DNA of 16,880 bases from Candidatus Iainarchaeum sp. (GCA_018691995.1 JABHJM010000017.1:1-16880); one strand, 5' to 3'; numbered from the stretch's first letter, positions 6,844 to 14,598 are shown. The notes: generated by a model not told the origin, from the sequence alone. Numbers and translations: made by a program.

Positions 6844-8892
6844 ATGAAGCTAATTATTTCAGAGAAGGCAATTGCAGGTGAAAGAATTGCCTCCTTTTTA
6901 GCAGATGGTGATGTTAAACAAATTAATGTTGCTGGGGCTAGAACATTTCAATTCAATTACAAGGGTGAGGAAATAATTTTGGTTCCACTAAGAGGGCACA
7001 TTAGTGATGTTGAATTTCCAAAGGAATATTCTAATTGGATGAAAACCGATTTTAAAAAACTTGCAAGTGCAAAAGTTTTGTATTCAAAAAAAGAATATCG
7101 GATTATTGATGGAATAAAAGCGGTTGCTCCTGATGCAAAAGAAATGATTATTGCAACAGATGCAGATAGGGAAGGGGAAGCAATAGGTCTTGAAGCAATT
7201 AATTATGCCAAACAAACAAATAAAAATGTCAAAATAACTCGTGCTTACTTTTCAGCTATTACAAAAGAAGATATGGACAAATCATTTAATGAACTTGAAG
7301 AATTTGATTATAATTTTGCACATTCTGCAGATGCAAGAAGGGAAATTGATCTTATTTGGGGTGCGGTGTTAACAAGAGTTATTTCAATCACTTCAGGACA
7401 ACTTGGAAAAAGTTTTTTAAGTGTAGGAAGAGTTCAAACACCAACTCTTGCATTAGTTGTTAATAGGGAAAAAGAAAGAATGGCGTTTTTGAAAAAAAAG
7501 TATTGGGAGATTGTAGCACATTGTAAAAAAGATAAAGTATTCCTTGCCCAACATAAAACTGAGAAGTTTTTTGAAAAAGAAAAAGCACAAAGTGTAATTG
7601 ATAAAGATATTAAAGAATTAATTGTAAAAAAAGTTGATAAGAAAACTAAAACACTCAAAAAGCCAACCCCCTTTAATACAACAGAATTTTTGCGTGCAGC
7701 TGCATCAATAAAACTTTCAGTTGGAAAAGCAATGTCAACAGCAGAATCATTATACCAAAAAGGTTTTGTTTCATATCCAAGAACAGATAACAAAGCTTAT
7801 CCAAAAACAATTGATCTTAAAGCAATTTTAAAAAAATTGGTTACTGTTGAAGAATTAGCAAAGGATACAAAGAAAGTGCTTGATCAAGAAAAAATAGTTC
7901 CTTCAAAAGGAAAAGAAACAAAAGACCACCCTCCAATTTATCCAGTTGCTCCTGTAAAAAAATCAGCTTTAAGTCCAGATGAGTGGAAAGTTTATGAATT
8001 AATTGCAAGAAGATTTTTGGCAACTTTATATGTTGATGCAAAAACAGAAAATGTGGGGGTGTACTTTGAAGGAAAAGAAGAAGAGTTTATTTCAAGAGGT
8101 CAAGTAATACTTGATGCAGGTTGGAAAGCAATTTATTATTATAGTAAATTAAGTGAAGTGTTTCTTCCAAATTTAAATGTTGGTGATAAGGTAGATGTTA
8201 CAAAAATAGATATGGTTGAAAAAGAAACGCAACCCCCGGGAAGGTATAGTGAAGGTTCATTAATCAAATTAATGGAAAAAAATAATCTTGGAACAAAATC
8301 AACTCGTCCAGCAATTATTCAAAAATTATTTTTTAGAAATTATATAAAGGGAAGTAAAAGTATTGAAGCAAGCACAGTTGCAATTGCAGTAATCTCTTCT
8401 CTTGAAAAACATTGTGAGGTTGTGACAAAACCAGAAATGACTGCGGGGTTAGAAAAAGAAATGGATGAAATTGCAGCAGGAAATAAAAATTTAGAAGGGG
8501 TAGTGAGTGATTCTGTTAAAAAATTGCATGAAGTGATTGATACTCTTCTAGAACATAGGTCAGAACTTGCACTTGAAATAAAAAAGTCAATTAGCACAAA
8601 CAATGTGATTGGAAAATGTAATAAGTGTGAGAGTGGAGATTTAATTTCAAGAAAAGGTAAAAGTGGAAAACGTTTTGTTGGGTGTAATAGTTATCCAGCG
8701 TGTACAAATTCATTCCCACTTCCTCAAAAAGGGACAATCATAACAACAAAAGAACTTTGTGCTGTGTGTGGTGTACCAGTAATTAGGGTGAAAAATAAAG
8801 GGCGAGAATACAAAATGTGTATTGATATGAATTGTAAAACAAAAGATTCGTGGAGAAAGAAAGCGAGTATAGTGAAAACAAAAAAGAAATAA
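6844..8892 (+). CDS. topA: DNA topoisomerase I (type IA)
   Basis: This 682-residue enzyme relaxes negatively supercoiled DNA by cutting one strand through a 5'-phosphotyrosine link. The TOPRIM domain begins at the N-terminus with ISEK (catalytic Glu7) and contains the acidic ATDADREGEA motif (Asp106, Asp108). SVGRVQTPT lies at 193-201. The active-site tyrosine is Tyr311 in FVSYPRTDN. The C-terminus has two four-cysteine zinc ribbons, at Cys592/595/614/620 and Cys639/642/659/664, then a lysine-rich tail. All catalytic elements are present and the length is normal for archaeal topoisomerase I. There is no helicase domain, so this is not reverse gyrase. The ATG at 6844 is 27 bases from the TATA box. 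Topoisomerase III is a less likely alternative name. Confidence 0.96.
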   Translation: MKLIISEKAIAGERIASFLADGDVKQINVAGARTFQFNYKGEEIILVPLRGHISDVEFPKEYSNWMKTDFKKLASAKVLYSKKEYRIIDGIKAVAPDAKEMIIATDADREGEAIGLEAINYAKQTNKNVKITRAYFSAITKEDMDKSFNELEEFDYNFAHSADARREIDLIWGAVLTRVISITSGQLGKSFLSVGRVQTPTLALVVNREKERMAFLKKKYWEIVAHCKKDKVFLAQHKTEKFFEKEKAQSVIDKDIKELIVKKVDKKTKTLKKPTPFNTTEFLRAAASIKLSVGKAMSTAESLYQKGFVSYPRTDNKAYPKTIDLKAILKKLVTVEELAKDTKKVLDQEKIVPSKGKETKDHPPIYPVAPVKKSALSPDEWKVYELIARRFLATLYVDAKTENVGVYFEGKEEEFISRGQVILDAGWKAIYYYSKLSEVFLPNLNVGDKVDVTKIDMVEKETQPPGRYSEGSLIKLMEKNNLGTKSTRPAIIQKLFFRNYIKGSKSIEASTVAIAVISSLEKHCEVVTKPEMTAGLEKEMDEIAAGNKNLEGVVSDSVKKLHEVIDTLLEHRSELALEIKKSISTNNVIGKCNKCESGDLISRKGKSGKRFVGCNSYPACTNSFPLPQKGTIITTKELCAVCGVPVIRVKNKGREYKMCIDMNCKTKDSWRKKASIVKTKKK

Positions 8893-8899
8893 GATTATT

Positions 8900-8966
8900 T
8901 GTAAGAGGATTGGAGCATGGAAAAGAAACAGTTTAGCCTGGTGAGCCTACCCACAATCCTCCTACA
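8900..8966 (+). other. Long inverted repeat after topA, candidate structured RNA
   Basis: Bases 8900-8912 (TGTAAGAGGATTG) pair with 8954-8966 (CAATCCTCCTACA) over 13 positions with a single A-C mismatch, closing a 41-base loop. The loop contains a GC-rich stretch (8935-8952, GCCTGGTGAGCCTACC region) that stands out in AT-rich surroundings, with AGCCT repeated at 8935-8939 and 8944-8948. The hairpin begins eight bases after the topA stop and is followed by a T8 run. It does not fit a tRNA or a box C/D RNA. The terminal ACA recalls H/ACA guides, but I could not build the guide pocket. It may be a 3'-UTR element or a small RNA of unknown class. Confidence 0.45.
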
Positions 8967-8975
8967 ACTTTATAA

Positions 8976-8983
8976 TTTTTTTT
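8976..8983 (+). terminator. T8 run after the topA hairpin
   Basis: Eight T residues lie nine bases after the hairpin at 8900-8966. An archaeal oligo-T terminator for topA, or for a small RNA starting upstream, is likely. Confidence 0.5.
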
Positions 8984-9070
8984 AGTCTCTCAACTATCCC
9001 CTCCAATTGTAACATACTATTGTTCTTTTTTCTTATTAAGGATTGATGGAGTTAAAGTGTAACAAAAAAT

Positions 9071-9081
9071 ACATTTATATA
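9071..9081 (+). promoter_or_regulatory. TATA box of the regulator/NFACT-R operon
   Basis: The sequence around ATTTATATA predicts a transcription start near 9104, giving a leader of about 50 bases to the ATG at 9154, which has a G5 run nearby (9141-9145). A dyad, TGTAT-N7-ATACA (9090-9106), overlaps the predicted start. Confidence 0.45.
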
Positions 9082-9153
9082 CTTTAGCATGTATTTATTT
9101 CATACAAATGCCGAATTTTTGGGGATTGTCGAAGATTTTTGGGGGAATAAAAG

Positions 9154-9693
9154 ATGGCACAGAAAATGAAAATAGATGACGAAATAAGACTAAATATACT
9201 AAAAGCACTAATTGACAAGGGTTCTACTCAACCAAATCTAAGGAGAATAAAGAATAAAACAAAGTATCATTTAGCTACAATAAAAGGTTCACTTGATTTT
9301 CTTAAAAAAGAAGAAATTCTTTCAGGTTTTGGTCCAAAAATTGCCCTTTGGAAACTAGGTTACAAATTAGAAGCAGTAGAATTACTACAACTTGACTTTT
9401 CAAAAACAGAATTGATTGACAAATATTTAGAAGCAGTAAATCTTGATCCGCACGTTTATGCACTAAATTCAATAATGGGTTCAGGAAATTACAATGTGAT
9501 GAGTTTTCAATTCTACAAAGATGTTGAAGCATACCACAAAAATCTTCAAGAACATTATGTAAAAAAAATACCTCAATACTATGAAGTAGTTAAAGATAGA
9601 CAAGTGTTTTACCTAACAGAACCAACTTTTAAAAGAGGTTCAAGAACAGATTCTATAATTCAATTATTAAGACGATCAAAAGGCTTAGATTAA
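9154..9693 (+). CDS. Lrp-like winged-helix transcriptional regulator
   Basis: The 179-residue product has an N-terminal winged helix-turn-helix (about 10-60: DDEIRLNILKALIDKG, then TKYHLATIKGSLDFLKKEEIL). A second domain at about 70-156 includes SIMGSGNYNVMSFQFYKDVEAYHKNL and resembles the RAM/effector domain of Lrp-type proteins. It is more divergent than the Lrp/AsnC protein at 6306 and lacks the usual LDxxDxxIL opening. The stop is two bases before the NFACT-R ATG, so the two are almost certainly co-transcribed. An upstream ATG at 9108 begins a 23-codon out-of-frame reading frame that overlaps this start. The ligand and targets are unknown. The operon position suggests it may control the NFACT-R gene and itself. 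Confidence 0.75.
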   Translation: MAQKMKIDDEIRLNILKALIDKGSTQPNLRRIKNKTKYHLATIKGSLDFLKKEEILSGFGPKIALWKLGYKLEAVELLQLDFSKTELIDKYLEAVNLDPHVYALNSIMGSGNYNVMSFQFYKDVEAYHKNLQEHYVKKIPQYYEVVKDRQVFYLTEPTFKRGSRTDSIIQLLRRSKGLD

Positions 9694-9695
9694 AA

Positions 9696-10475
9696 ATGGA
9701 AATCGAACTTGACTTAGACAAGACAATTGAAGAAAATGCAACCGCGTATTTTCAAAAATCAAAACTTGCAAGAAAAAAAATACTTGGATTAAAAAAAGCA
9801 ATTGTGATAACAGAAAAAATTGCAGAAAAAAAAGTAATTGTTAAGAAAAAAGAAGTAAGAAAAGCAAAATGGTTTGAAAAATATCGTTGGTTTTTTACAA
9901 GTGATGGTTTACTAGTTGTGGGTGGAAAGACAGCTATACAAAATGAAGAAATTGTAAAAAAATATATGGATAAAAAAGATATTTATTTTCACGCAGAAGT
10001 ATATGGAGCTCCACATTGTATAATTAAATTATCTGATTCAAAAATGAATGCAGTTCCAGAACTATCAATGAAAGAAGCTGCTATGTTTGCAGCAACATTT
10101 TCAAAAGCATTTGAAAGTGGACAATCAAGTGCAGATGCATACTCAGTGAAACCAAATCAAGTTTCAAAAAGAGCACCAAGTGGAACAAGTCTTGGAACAG
10201 GAGCATTTATGATTTATGGTGAAAGAAATTGGTTTAAAAAAACAACACTTTCTTGTGCAATTGGTTATCTTCAAAAAGAAAAAATATTGATGTGTGGCCC
10301 ATTTGATGCAATAAAAAAGAAATGTATTAGGGTATATGAATTAAAATTTGGCACAGTTGAAAAAAATAAGACTGCTAAATTATTACAAGAAAAATACAAA
10401 GAAAAAGGACTTATCTTTAATAATGAAGAAATACTATCTTTATTACCGAATGGGAAATTCGAAATCGTTGGTTAG
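9696..10475 (+). CDS. Stand-alone NFACT-R (DUF814) domain protein
   Basis: The 259-residue protein corresponds to only the C-terminal part of the RqcH/Tae2/NEMF family. A short basic helical lead (LDLDKTIEENATAYFQKSKLARKKI, residues 6-30) resembles the end of the NFACT coiled coil. The NFACT-R domain follows (about 58-190: WFEKYRWFFTSDGLLVVGGK, then DIYFHAEVYGAPHCIIK with His99). Full-length relatives of about 600-1000 residues bind stalled large ribosomal subunits. The NFACT-N and HhH parts are absent here and no decayed copy lies upstream, so this is a genuine short form. RNA binding is the family expectation, and its target is unknown. It follows the regulator by two bases and precedes cdc48 by 44 bases. 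Confidence 0.85.
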   Translation: MEIELDLDKTIEENATAYFQKSKLARKKILGLKKAIVITEKIAEKKVIVKKKEVRKAKWFEKYRWFFTSDGLLVVGGKTAIQNEEIVKKYMDKKDIYFHAEVYGAPHCIIKLSDSKMNAVPELSMKEAAMFAATFSKAFESGQSSADAYSVKPNQVSKRAPSGTSLGTGAFMIYGERNWFKKTTLSCAIGYLQKEKILMCGPFDAIKKKCIRVYELKFGTVEKNKTAKLLQEKYKEKGLIFNNEEILSLLPNGKFEIVG

Positions 10476-10519
10476 CTTTTTAATCCTTTTTTAGGTTTAA
10501 TTATTTTAATTGGGTGTTT

Positions 10520-12901
10520 ATGTTGGAAGGCAAAGATTTTATCTTACAAGTTCAGGATCCGGATCCAACTCACGTTGGTAGGAACATTGTTACTCTTGAC
10601 AAACAAACAAAGACTACGCTAAAAATAACTTCTGGGGACATAGTTGAAATTGAAGGTTCTAAGAAAACAGCTGCAATTGTGTGGCCTGCTAGAAGCGAGG
10701 ATGAAGGTAGGAACATAATCAGAATGGACTCTTTTATTCGTCACAATGCTGGAGTTGGGCTTGGAGAAAAAGTAAAGGTGCGAAAAAGCGTTCCAAAAGA
10801 AGCAAAAAGAGTAGTGTTAGCACCAATTGAAGAAGTTAGAATTATTGCATCAGGTTATGAACGAATACTAAAAAAATCATTTCTTGGCAGACCCCTAACA
10901 ATAGGGGATAATGTTTGGGTTAGTGTTTTTGGAAGCGGTTTTATTTACAAAGTAGTTGACACACAACCAAGAACAATGGTGAAAGTAACAGACACAACAC
11001 TATTTTCATTAAAAGAAAAACCAGTAAAAGATGCACTTGAAGGAATTCCAAGAGTTGCTTATGAAGATATTGGTGGACTCTCTGAACAAGTAAAAAAAGT
11101 TCGTGAAATGGTAGAACTACCAATGAAACATCCAGAATTATTTCAAAAGTTGGGGATCGTTCCACCAAAAGGAATTTTGCTTTATGGTCCTCCAGGTACA
11201 GGAAAAACTTTGCTTGCAAAAGCAGTTGCAAATGAAGCACAAGTTCATTTTATTTCAGTTAGTGCTCCAGAAGTAATGGGTAAATTTGTTGGGGAAGCAG
11301 AAGAAAGAGTAAGAAAAATATTCCAAGAAGCAGAAGAAAATGCACCAAGTATTATTTTTATTGATGAAATGGATTCAATTGCTTCAAAAAGAGATGAAGT
11401 TGTTGGAGAAGTTGAACGACGTGTTGTAGCACAACTTCTTTCACTAATGGATGGGCTTTCTTCAAGAGGAGAAGTTGTAGTAATGGCTGCAACAAATAGA
11501 ATTAATTCAATTGATGAAGCACTTAGAAGACCTGGAAGGTTTGATCGTGAAATAGAATTTGGAATTCCTGATAAAAAAGCAAGAAATCAAATCCTAAGTA
11601 TTCACACACGTGGAATGCCTCTTGCAAAAGATTATTCTGCACTAAAATTCGAAGGAAAAATGTCAGCTGATGAAAAATTAATTTATGATATTATTAAAGC
11701 AAATAAAACAATTGATGCATCTTCTATTTTACCAATATACAATCCAGAAGCAAAAACAAAATTAACAATTCACCAATTGTGGAAAATAATAAAAGAAATG
11801 GCTGAAAAGAAACTGGTTAAAAAATCAGAATTTGATTTAAGTTATTTTGGAGATCTTACACATGGTTTTGTTGGAGCAGATCTTGAAGCCCTCACAAAAG
11901 AAGCAGCAATGAAATCTCTTAGAAGATACTTGCCAGAAATTGAAAAAGTTGGAGAAGATGAACCAATCCCAGTTGAAATACTTGAAACATTAAAAATAAA
12001 CAAAGCTGATTTTATAGAAGCTCTAAAAGATGTTCAACCCTCAGGTTTACGTGAATTTACAATTGAAGTGCCAAATATTCATTGGGAGGATATTGGATCT
12101 TTGGTAAATGTTAAAGAAGAATTAAAACAAGCAATCGAATGGCCACTTAAAAAACCACACGCTTTCAAAGAAATGGGAATTGTCCCTCCAAAAGGAGTGT
12201 TATTATATGGTCCCCCAGGTACAGGAAAAACAATGCTTGCAAAAGCAATAGCAACAGAAAGTGAAGCTAATTTTATTTCAATAAAAGGTCCAGAACTATT
12301 AAGTATGTGGGTTGGAGAAAGTGAAAAGGGAATAAGAAAAATTTTTAGAAGAGCAAGACAAGTAGCTCCATGTATAATATTTTTTGATGAAATTGATGCG
12401 ATTGCAACAAAAAGAGGAAGCGGTTCTGGAAATAATGTTTCAGAAAGAGTAGTTAATCAATTACTCACAGAAGTTGATGGTGTTGAACCATTGCATAATG
12501 TAATTTTTATAGCAGCAACAAATAGGCCTGATTTAATTGATAATGCTCTTTTAAGGCCAGGGAGAATAGATAAATTAATTATGGTGCCAGCACCAGACCA
12601 AAAATCAAGGGAAGCAATTCTAAAAGTACATACTCGAAATGTTAAATTAGATAAAGGAGTTATCATAAAAGATTTAGCAGTTGCAACACAAGGATTTAGT
12701 GGAGCAGATCTTGAGGGAATGGTTCGTGAAGCAGCATTGCTTGTTTTACAAGAAAATAATCTAAAACCATTTCCAATTAAAAAAGAACACTTTGAAAAAA
12801 TCTTGAATAAAATGAAACCAACAATAGATGAAACTAGTGAAAAAGCATATGATGAATTCAAAGAAAATGCTCTTGATTTTAGACCAAGTTATGTTCGTTA
12901 A
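10520..12901 (+). CDS. cdc48: Cdc48/VAT-type AAA+ ATPase with an insertion in D1
   Basis: The protein has 793 residues from the ATG. The N-domain (about 1-180: double-psi barrel, with GRNIVTLDK and GRNIIRMDSFIRHNAGV) is followed by two AAA modules. D1 has Walker A GPPGTGKT at 223-230 and Walker B IIFIDEMD at 278-285; D2 has them at 564-571 and 619-626. Arginine-finger regions (RRPGRFDRE, LRPGRIDK) are intact. The enzyme unfolds proteins by threading them through a hexameric pore and can feed the proteasome. About 65 extra residues (roughly 372-438) split the D1 lid between IHTRGMPLAKD and THGFVGADL. The tail is PSYVR, not a strict HbYX proteasome-docking end. An in-frame GTG at 10514 is the alternative start. 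The stop shares TTAA with the convergent peptidase gene. Confidence 0.95.
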   Translation: MLEGKDFILQVQDPDPTHVGRNIVTLDKQTKTTLKITSGDIVEIEGSKKTAAIVWPARSEDEGRNIIRMDSFIRHNAGVGLGEKVKVRKSVPKEAKRVVLAPIEEVRIIASGYERILKKSFLGRPLTIGDNVWVSVFGSGFIYKVVDTQPRTMVKVTDTTLFSLKEKPVKDALEGIPRVAYEDIGGLSEQVKKVREMVELPMKHPELFQKLGIVPPKGILLYGPPGTGKTLLAKAVANEAQVHFISVSAPEVMGKFVGEAEERVRKIFQEAEENAPSIIFIDEMDSIASKRDEVVGEVERRVVAQLLSLMDGLSSRGEVVVMAATNRINSIDEALRRPGRFDREIEFGIPDKKARNQILSIHTRGMPLAKDYSALKFEGKMSADEKLIYDIIKANKTIDASSILPIYNPEAKTKLTIHQLWKIIKEMAEKKLVKKSEFDLSYFGDLTHGFVGADLEALTKEAAMKSLRRYLPEIEKVGEDEPIPVEILETLKINKADFIEALKDVQPSGLREFTIEVPNIHWEDIGSLVNVKEELKQAIEWPLKKPHAFKEMGIVPPKGVLLYGPPGTGKTMLAKAIATESEANFISIKGPELLSMWVGESEKGIRKIFRRARQVAPCIIFFDEIDAIATKRGSGSGNNVSERVVNQLLTEVDGVEPLHNVIFIAATNRPDLIDNALLRPGRIDKLIMVPAPDQKSREAILKVHTRNVKLDKGVIIKDLAVATQGFSGADLEGMVREAALLVLQENNLKPFPIKKEHFEKILNKMKPTIDETSEKAYDEFKENALDFRPSYVR

Positions 12902-13551
12902 AAAGCAAAACTAATTAATGCAATAAATAATTCTGGCATAAAAGACATTATTCCAGCAATAGCAATTGACACAATCCAAACTAAAGGATTCCACGCTACT
13001 ACTTTTGATCCATCAAGCATCAAAATAGGTAATAGGTTAAAGAATGCAAAGAAAAAATTAATCATTGATGCGGCAATTAAAATATTTCCAACAAAACTTC
13101 CAATAATTAAAAATCCAAGTGTTAAAAATAAAAATCCTAAGATTAAATTTATTGCAGGGCCAGCAAGAGAAATAATTCCATTTTGTTTTCTTGTTACATT
13201 TTGTCCAAAAAAGTAAGTTGCTCCAGGTGCAGCAATAATCCAACCAGTAACAGCAGCAAACACAACGGCTAATCCTAACATTTGGTACCATGCACGATAT
13301 TCTGAATGAAAACCAAAGTGTCTAGCAGCTTGACGATGTGCAAGTTCATGAAAAACAAATCCAGTTCCAACAGCTACAAATGCAATAAGAACGGCCAATT
13401 CTAAAGGCAATGGTTTTCCACTGTTTAAGAGATCTCCAATGAGTCTAACTCGTAATAATACTAAAGTGAAAGCAAGACTAAGGACAACCCAAGAAATTAA
13501 TAAGTCTTTTTTTTCCTTTGGCGAAAAATACCAAGCGCTCTTCTTGTTCAT
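12898..13551 (-). CDS. Site-2-protease-type membrane metallopeptidase (M50 family)
   Basis: From the ATG at 13551 the product has 217 residues and about five or six hydrophobic segments. The zinc-binding HELAH motif is at residues 68-72 inside a helix (FVFHELAHRQAARHFG). The GPAIN motif follows at about 131-135. The third zinc ligand is the Asp of NLLPILMLDGSKV (Asp180). Together these are the complete active site of intramembrane M50 peptidases. There is no PDZ or CBS domain, as in minimal archaeal members. The substrate is unknown; the family often acts in regulated intramembrane proteolysis. A TTG at 13560 would add three residues, but a TATA box centred 28 bases before the ATG at 13551 favours the shorter form. 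It is divergent from the class III pilin gene. Confidence 0.88.
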   Translation of the reverse strand: MNKKSAWYFSPKEKKDLLISWVVLSLAFTLVLLRVRLIGDLLNSGKPLPLELAVLIAFVAVGTGFVFHELAHRQAARHFGFHSEYRAWYQMLGLAVVFAAVTGWIIAAPGATYFFGQNVTRKQNGIISLAGPAINLILGFLFLTLGFLIIGSFVGNILIAASMINFFFAFFNLLPILMLDGSKVVAWNPLVWIVSIAIAGIMSFMPELFIALISFAF

Positions 13552-13574
13552 GTCAAACAATTGAACACAACATC

Positions 13575-13584
13575 TTTATATAAT
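13575..13584 (-). promoter_or_regulatory. TATA box of the M50 peptidase gene
   Basis: The minus strand reads ATTATATAAA, centred 28 bases upstream of the ATG at 13551. Confidence 0.55.
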
Positions 13585-13595
13585 TAACAATTACA

Positions 13596-13618
13596 AAAGT
13601 TCGTCTTTTAACGAAAAC
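13596..13618. promoter_or_regulatory. Inverted repeat with TTAACGAA between the peptidase and pilin promoters
   Basis: TTCGT (13600-13604) and ACGAA (13611-13615) form an inverted repeat with a 6-base spacer. TTAACGAA occupies 13608-13615, which is -51 to -44 from the pilin ATG. The same octamer occurs at exactly the same distance before the opposite pilin-like operon (15895-15902). Confidence 0.45.
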
Positions 13619-13627
13619 AAAATTAAC

Positions 13628-13636
13628 TTTTTAAAC
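13628..13636 (+). promoter_or_regulatory. TATA-like box of the class III pilin pair
   Basis: TTTTTAAAC, with its last T 27 bases before the ATG at 13659. Leaderless start predicted. Confidence 0.5.
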
Positions 13637-13658
13637 ATTCAAAAACTCATTTTTTGTT

Positions 13659-13838
13659 ATGAGTAACATTTTTACAGAAGAAAAAGCACAAATCTCAGTA
13701 GAACTAATAATTGTTTTAGCGGCTGTAGTAGCGGTTGTGTTAGTGCTTGTGAGCCAATTACAAGCAACTTCAGAAGAAGGATCACAAAAACTTGAAGAAA
13801 CTGCTGAAAGTGTATTCGAAAAAATTGATGACATATGA
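13659..13838 (+). CDS. Small class III signal-peptide pilin (59 residues)
   Basis: The short reading frame encodes 59 residues beginning MSNIFTEEKAQISVELIIVL. The QxSxExxxxL motif (Gln11, Ser13, Glu15) after a charged ten-residue leader is the archaeal class III signal peptide, cut before Gln by an EppA-type prepilin peptidase in methanogens. The predicted mature protein is about 49 residues: a hydrophobic helix to about residue 31, then a polar Glu-rich tail of about 28 residues. That size and shape fit a major pilus subunit. A TATA-like box stands 27 bases before the ATG. The stop overlaps the next start as ATGA, so the two proteins are translationally coupled. No peptidase, ATPase or membrane platform gene is in this window. 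Confidence 0.85.
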   Translation: MSNIFTEEKAQISVELIIVLAAVVAVVLVLVSQLQATSEEGSQKLEETAESVFEKIDDI

Positions 13839-14263
13839 ATGTACAAGGATTTTTTGATAAAAAATTCAGTAAAAAGGTGCAAGCACAGGTCTCTTTAGAA
13901 TATTTATTGATTCTAGCTGCATTTTTTTCTGCTCTTGCAATTGCACTTCCAGCAATAAATTATTCTGTGGACCAATTTGTACAAGCAAATGACACAATGC
14001 TTGCAAAAAATATTTCTCAAAAACTTGAAGAGCAATTTTCTTTATTTGAATTTTTAGCAGATGGTTCAAAGAAAACATTTGAGTTTGTTCCAACAAAAGA
14101 CATTTCAATTTCTATGCAAAATAACCAACTTACTGTTTTTACAAAACAAAAATCATTTATTATTCAAACAAATTCTAAACAAAATTTTTCACATGAGTTT
14201 GATTCAAAATTTGAAATAATTTTAACAAAAACAAAAGGCAAAACAGAAATTTATTTTAATTAA
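13835..14263 (+). CDS. Class III signal-peptide protein, probable minor pilin
   Basis: This 142-residue protein has a 17-residue basic leader, then the class III motif QVSLEYLLIL (Gln18, Ser20, Glu22) and a single hydrophobic helix to about residue 42. The predicted cleavage is between Ala17 and Gln18. The remainder, about 100 residues, is polar with alternating strands (KTFEFVPTKDISISMQNN, then QLTVFTKQKSFIIQT), as expected for a pilin head domain exposed outside the membrane. It is coupled to the 59-residue pilin by a 4-base ATGA overlap, so it may be a minor or tip subunit of the same fibre. Its stop shares TTAA (14260-14263) with the stop of the convergent pilin-like operon. Confidence 0.82.
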   Translation: MNVQGFFDKKFSKKVQAQVSLEYLLILAAFFSALAIALPAINYSVDQFVQANDTMLAKNISQKLEEQFSLFEFLADGSKKTFEFVPTKDISISMQNNQLTVFTKQKSFIIQTNSKQNFSHEFDSKFEIILTKTKGKTEIYFN

Positions 14264-14598
14264 TCAAAATAAACAACAATTCGAATTATTCTTTCAACTA
14301 AATTATCATCAACAATTATTACTTCGCTTGCAATACTATTTTTTTTAGATATATTTCCATAAATTTTTTTATTATCTAAAAATAATTCATAATTTTCAAA
14401 CATCAAGCTAGCATCATTTTTCATTTCAAATTCATTTGGAAAATCAATACTCCAAACTTTTAAAAGATCATTTTCTTGTTCTAAAATTAATAATTCTTTC
14501 AAAGAAGTATCTGGGATAGAGGGCAAACTTATCAAAATTGTTGCAAAAAAAAGAAGTGCGATTAGTGCTTCAAAAGAAAAAACAATTCCCCTTTTCAT
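14260..14598 (-). CDS. Pilin-like single-helix protein with SxE motif
   Basis: The product has 112 residues. The N-terminus MKRGIVFSFEALIALLFF places Ser8 and Glu10 two apart at the start of a hydrophobic helix, the same arrangement as Ser+3 and Glu+5 of class III pilins but without the Gln. The remaining 85 or so residues are polar and presumably exposed. It is the last of four overlapping genes; its ATG overlaps the preceding stop as ATGA, and a GAGGGATG-like ribosome site precedes it. A pilin-like or pseudopilin role is inferred from the N-terminus and the neighbours. No closer family was recognised. Confidence 0.75.
   Translation of the reverse strand: MKRGIVFSFEALIALLFFATILISLPSIPDTSLKELLILEQENDLLKVWSIDFPNEFEMKNDASLMFENYELFLDNKKIYGNISKKNSIASEVIIVDDNLVERIIRIVVYFD

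Noticed and set aside
8900..8966. tRNA, permuted tRNA or box C/D RNA
   Set aside because: There is no T-arm GTTCRA sequence, anticodon arm or CCA context, and no RTGATGA/CTGA boxes. The 13-base arms are too long for an acceptor stem.
10514..10519. GTG start six bases before the cdc48 ATG
   Set aside because: The ATG at 10520 begins the conserved N-domain (LEGKDFILQV), and the GTG overlaps a GGGTG that looks more like a ribosome site. It cannot be excluded.
10555..10566. Tandem GGATCC repeat
   Set aside because: It encodes the Asp-Pro-Asp-Pro of the Cdc48 N-domain, in a conserved protein region, so it is simple codon repetition.
13058..13291. Cysteine- and tryptophan-rich 77-codon minus-strand frame
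   Set aside because: It is an alternative frame of the M50 peptidase gene; the odd composition comes from shifted hydrophobic codons.
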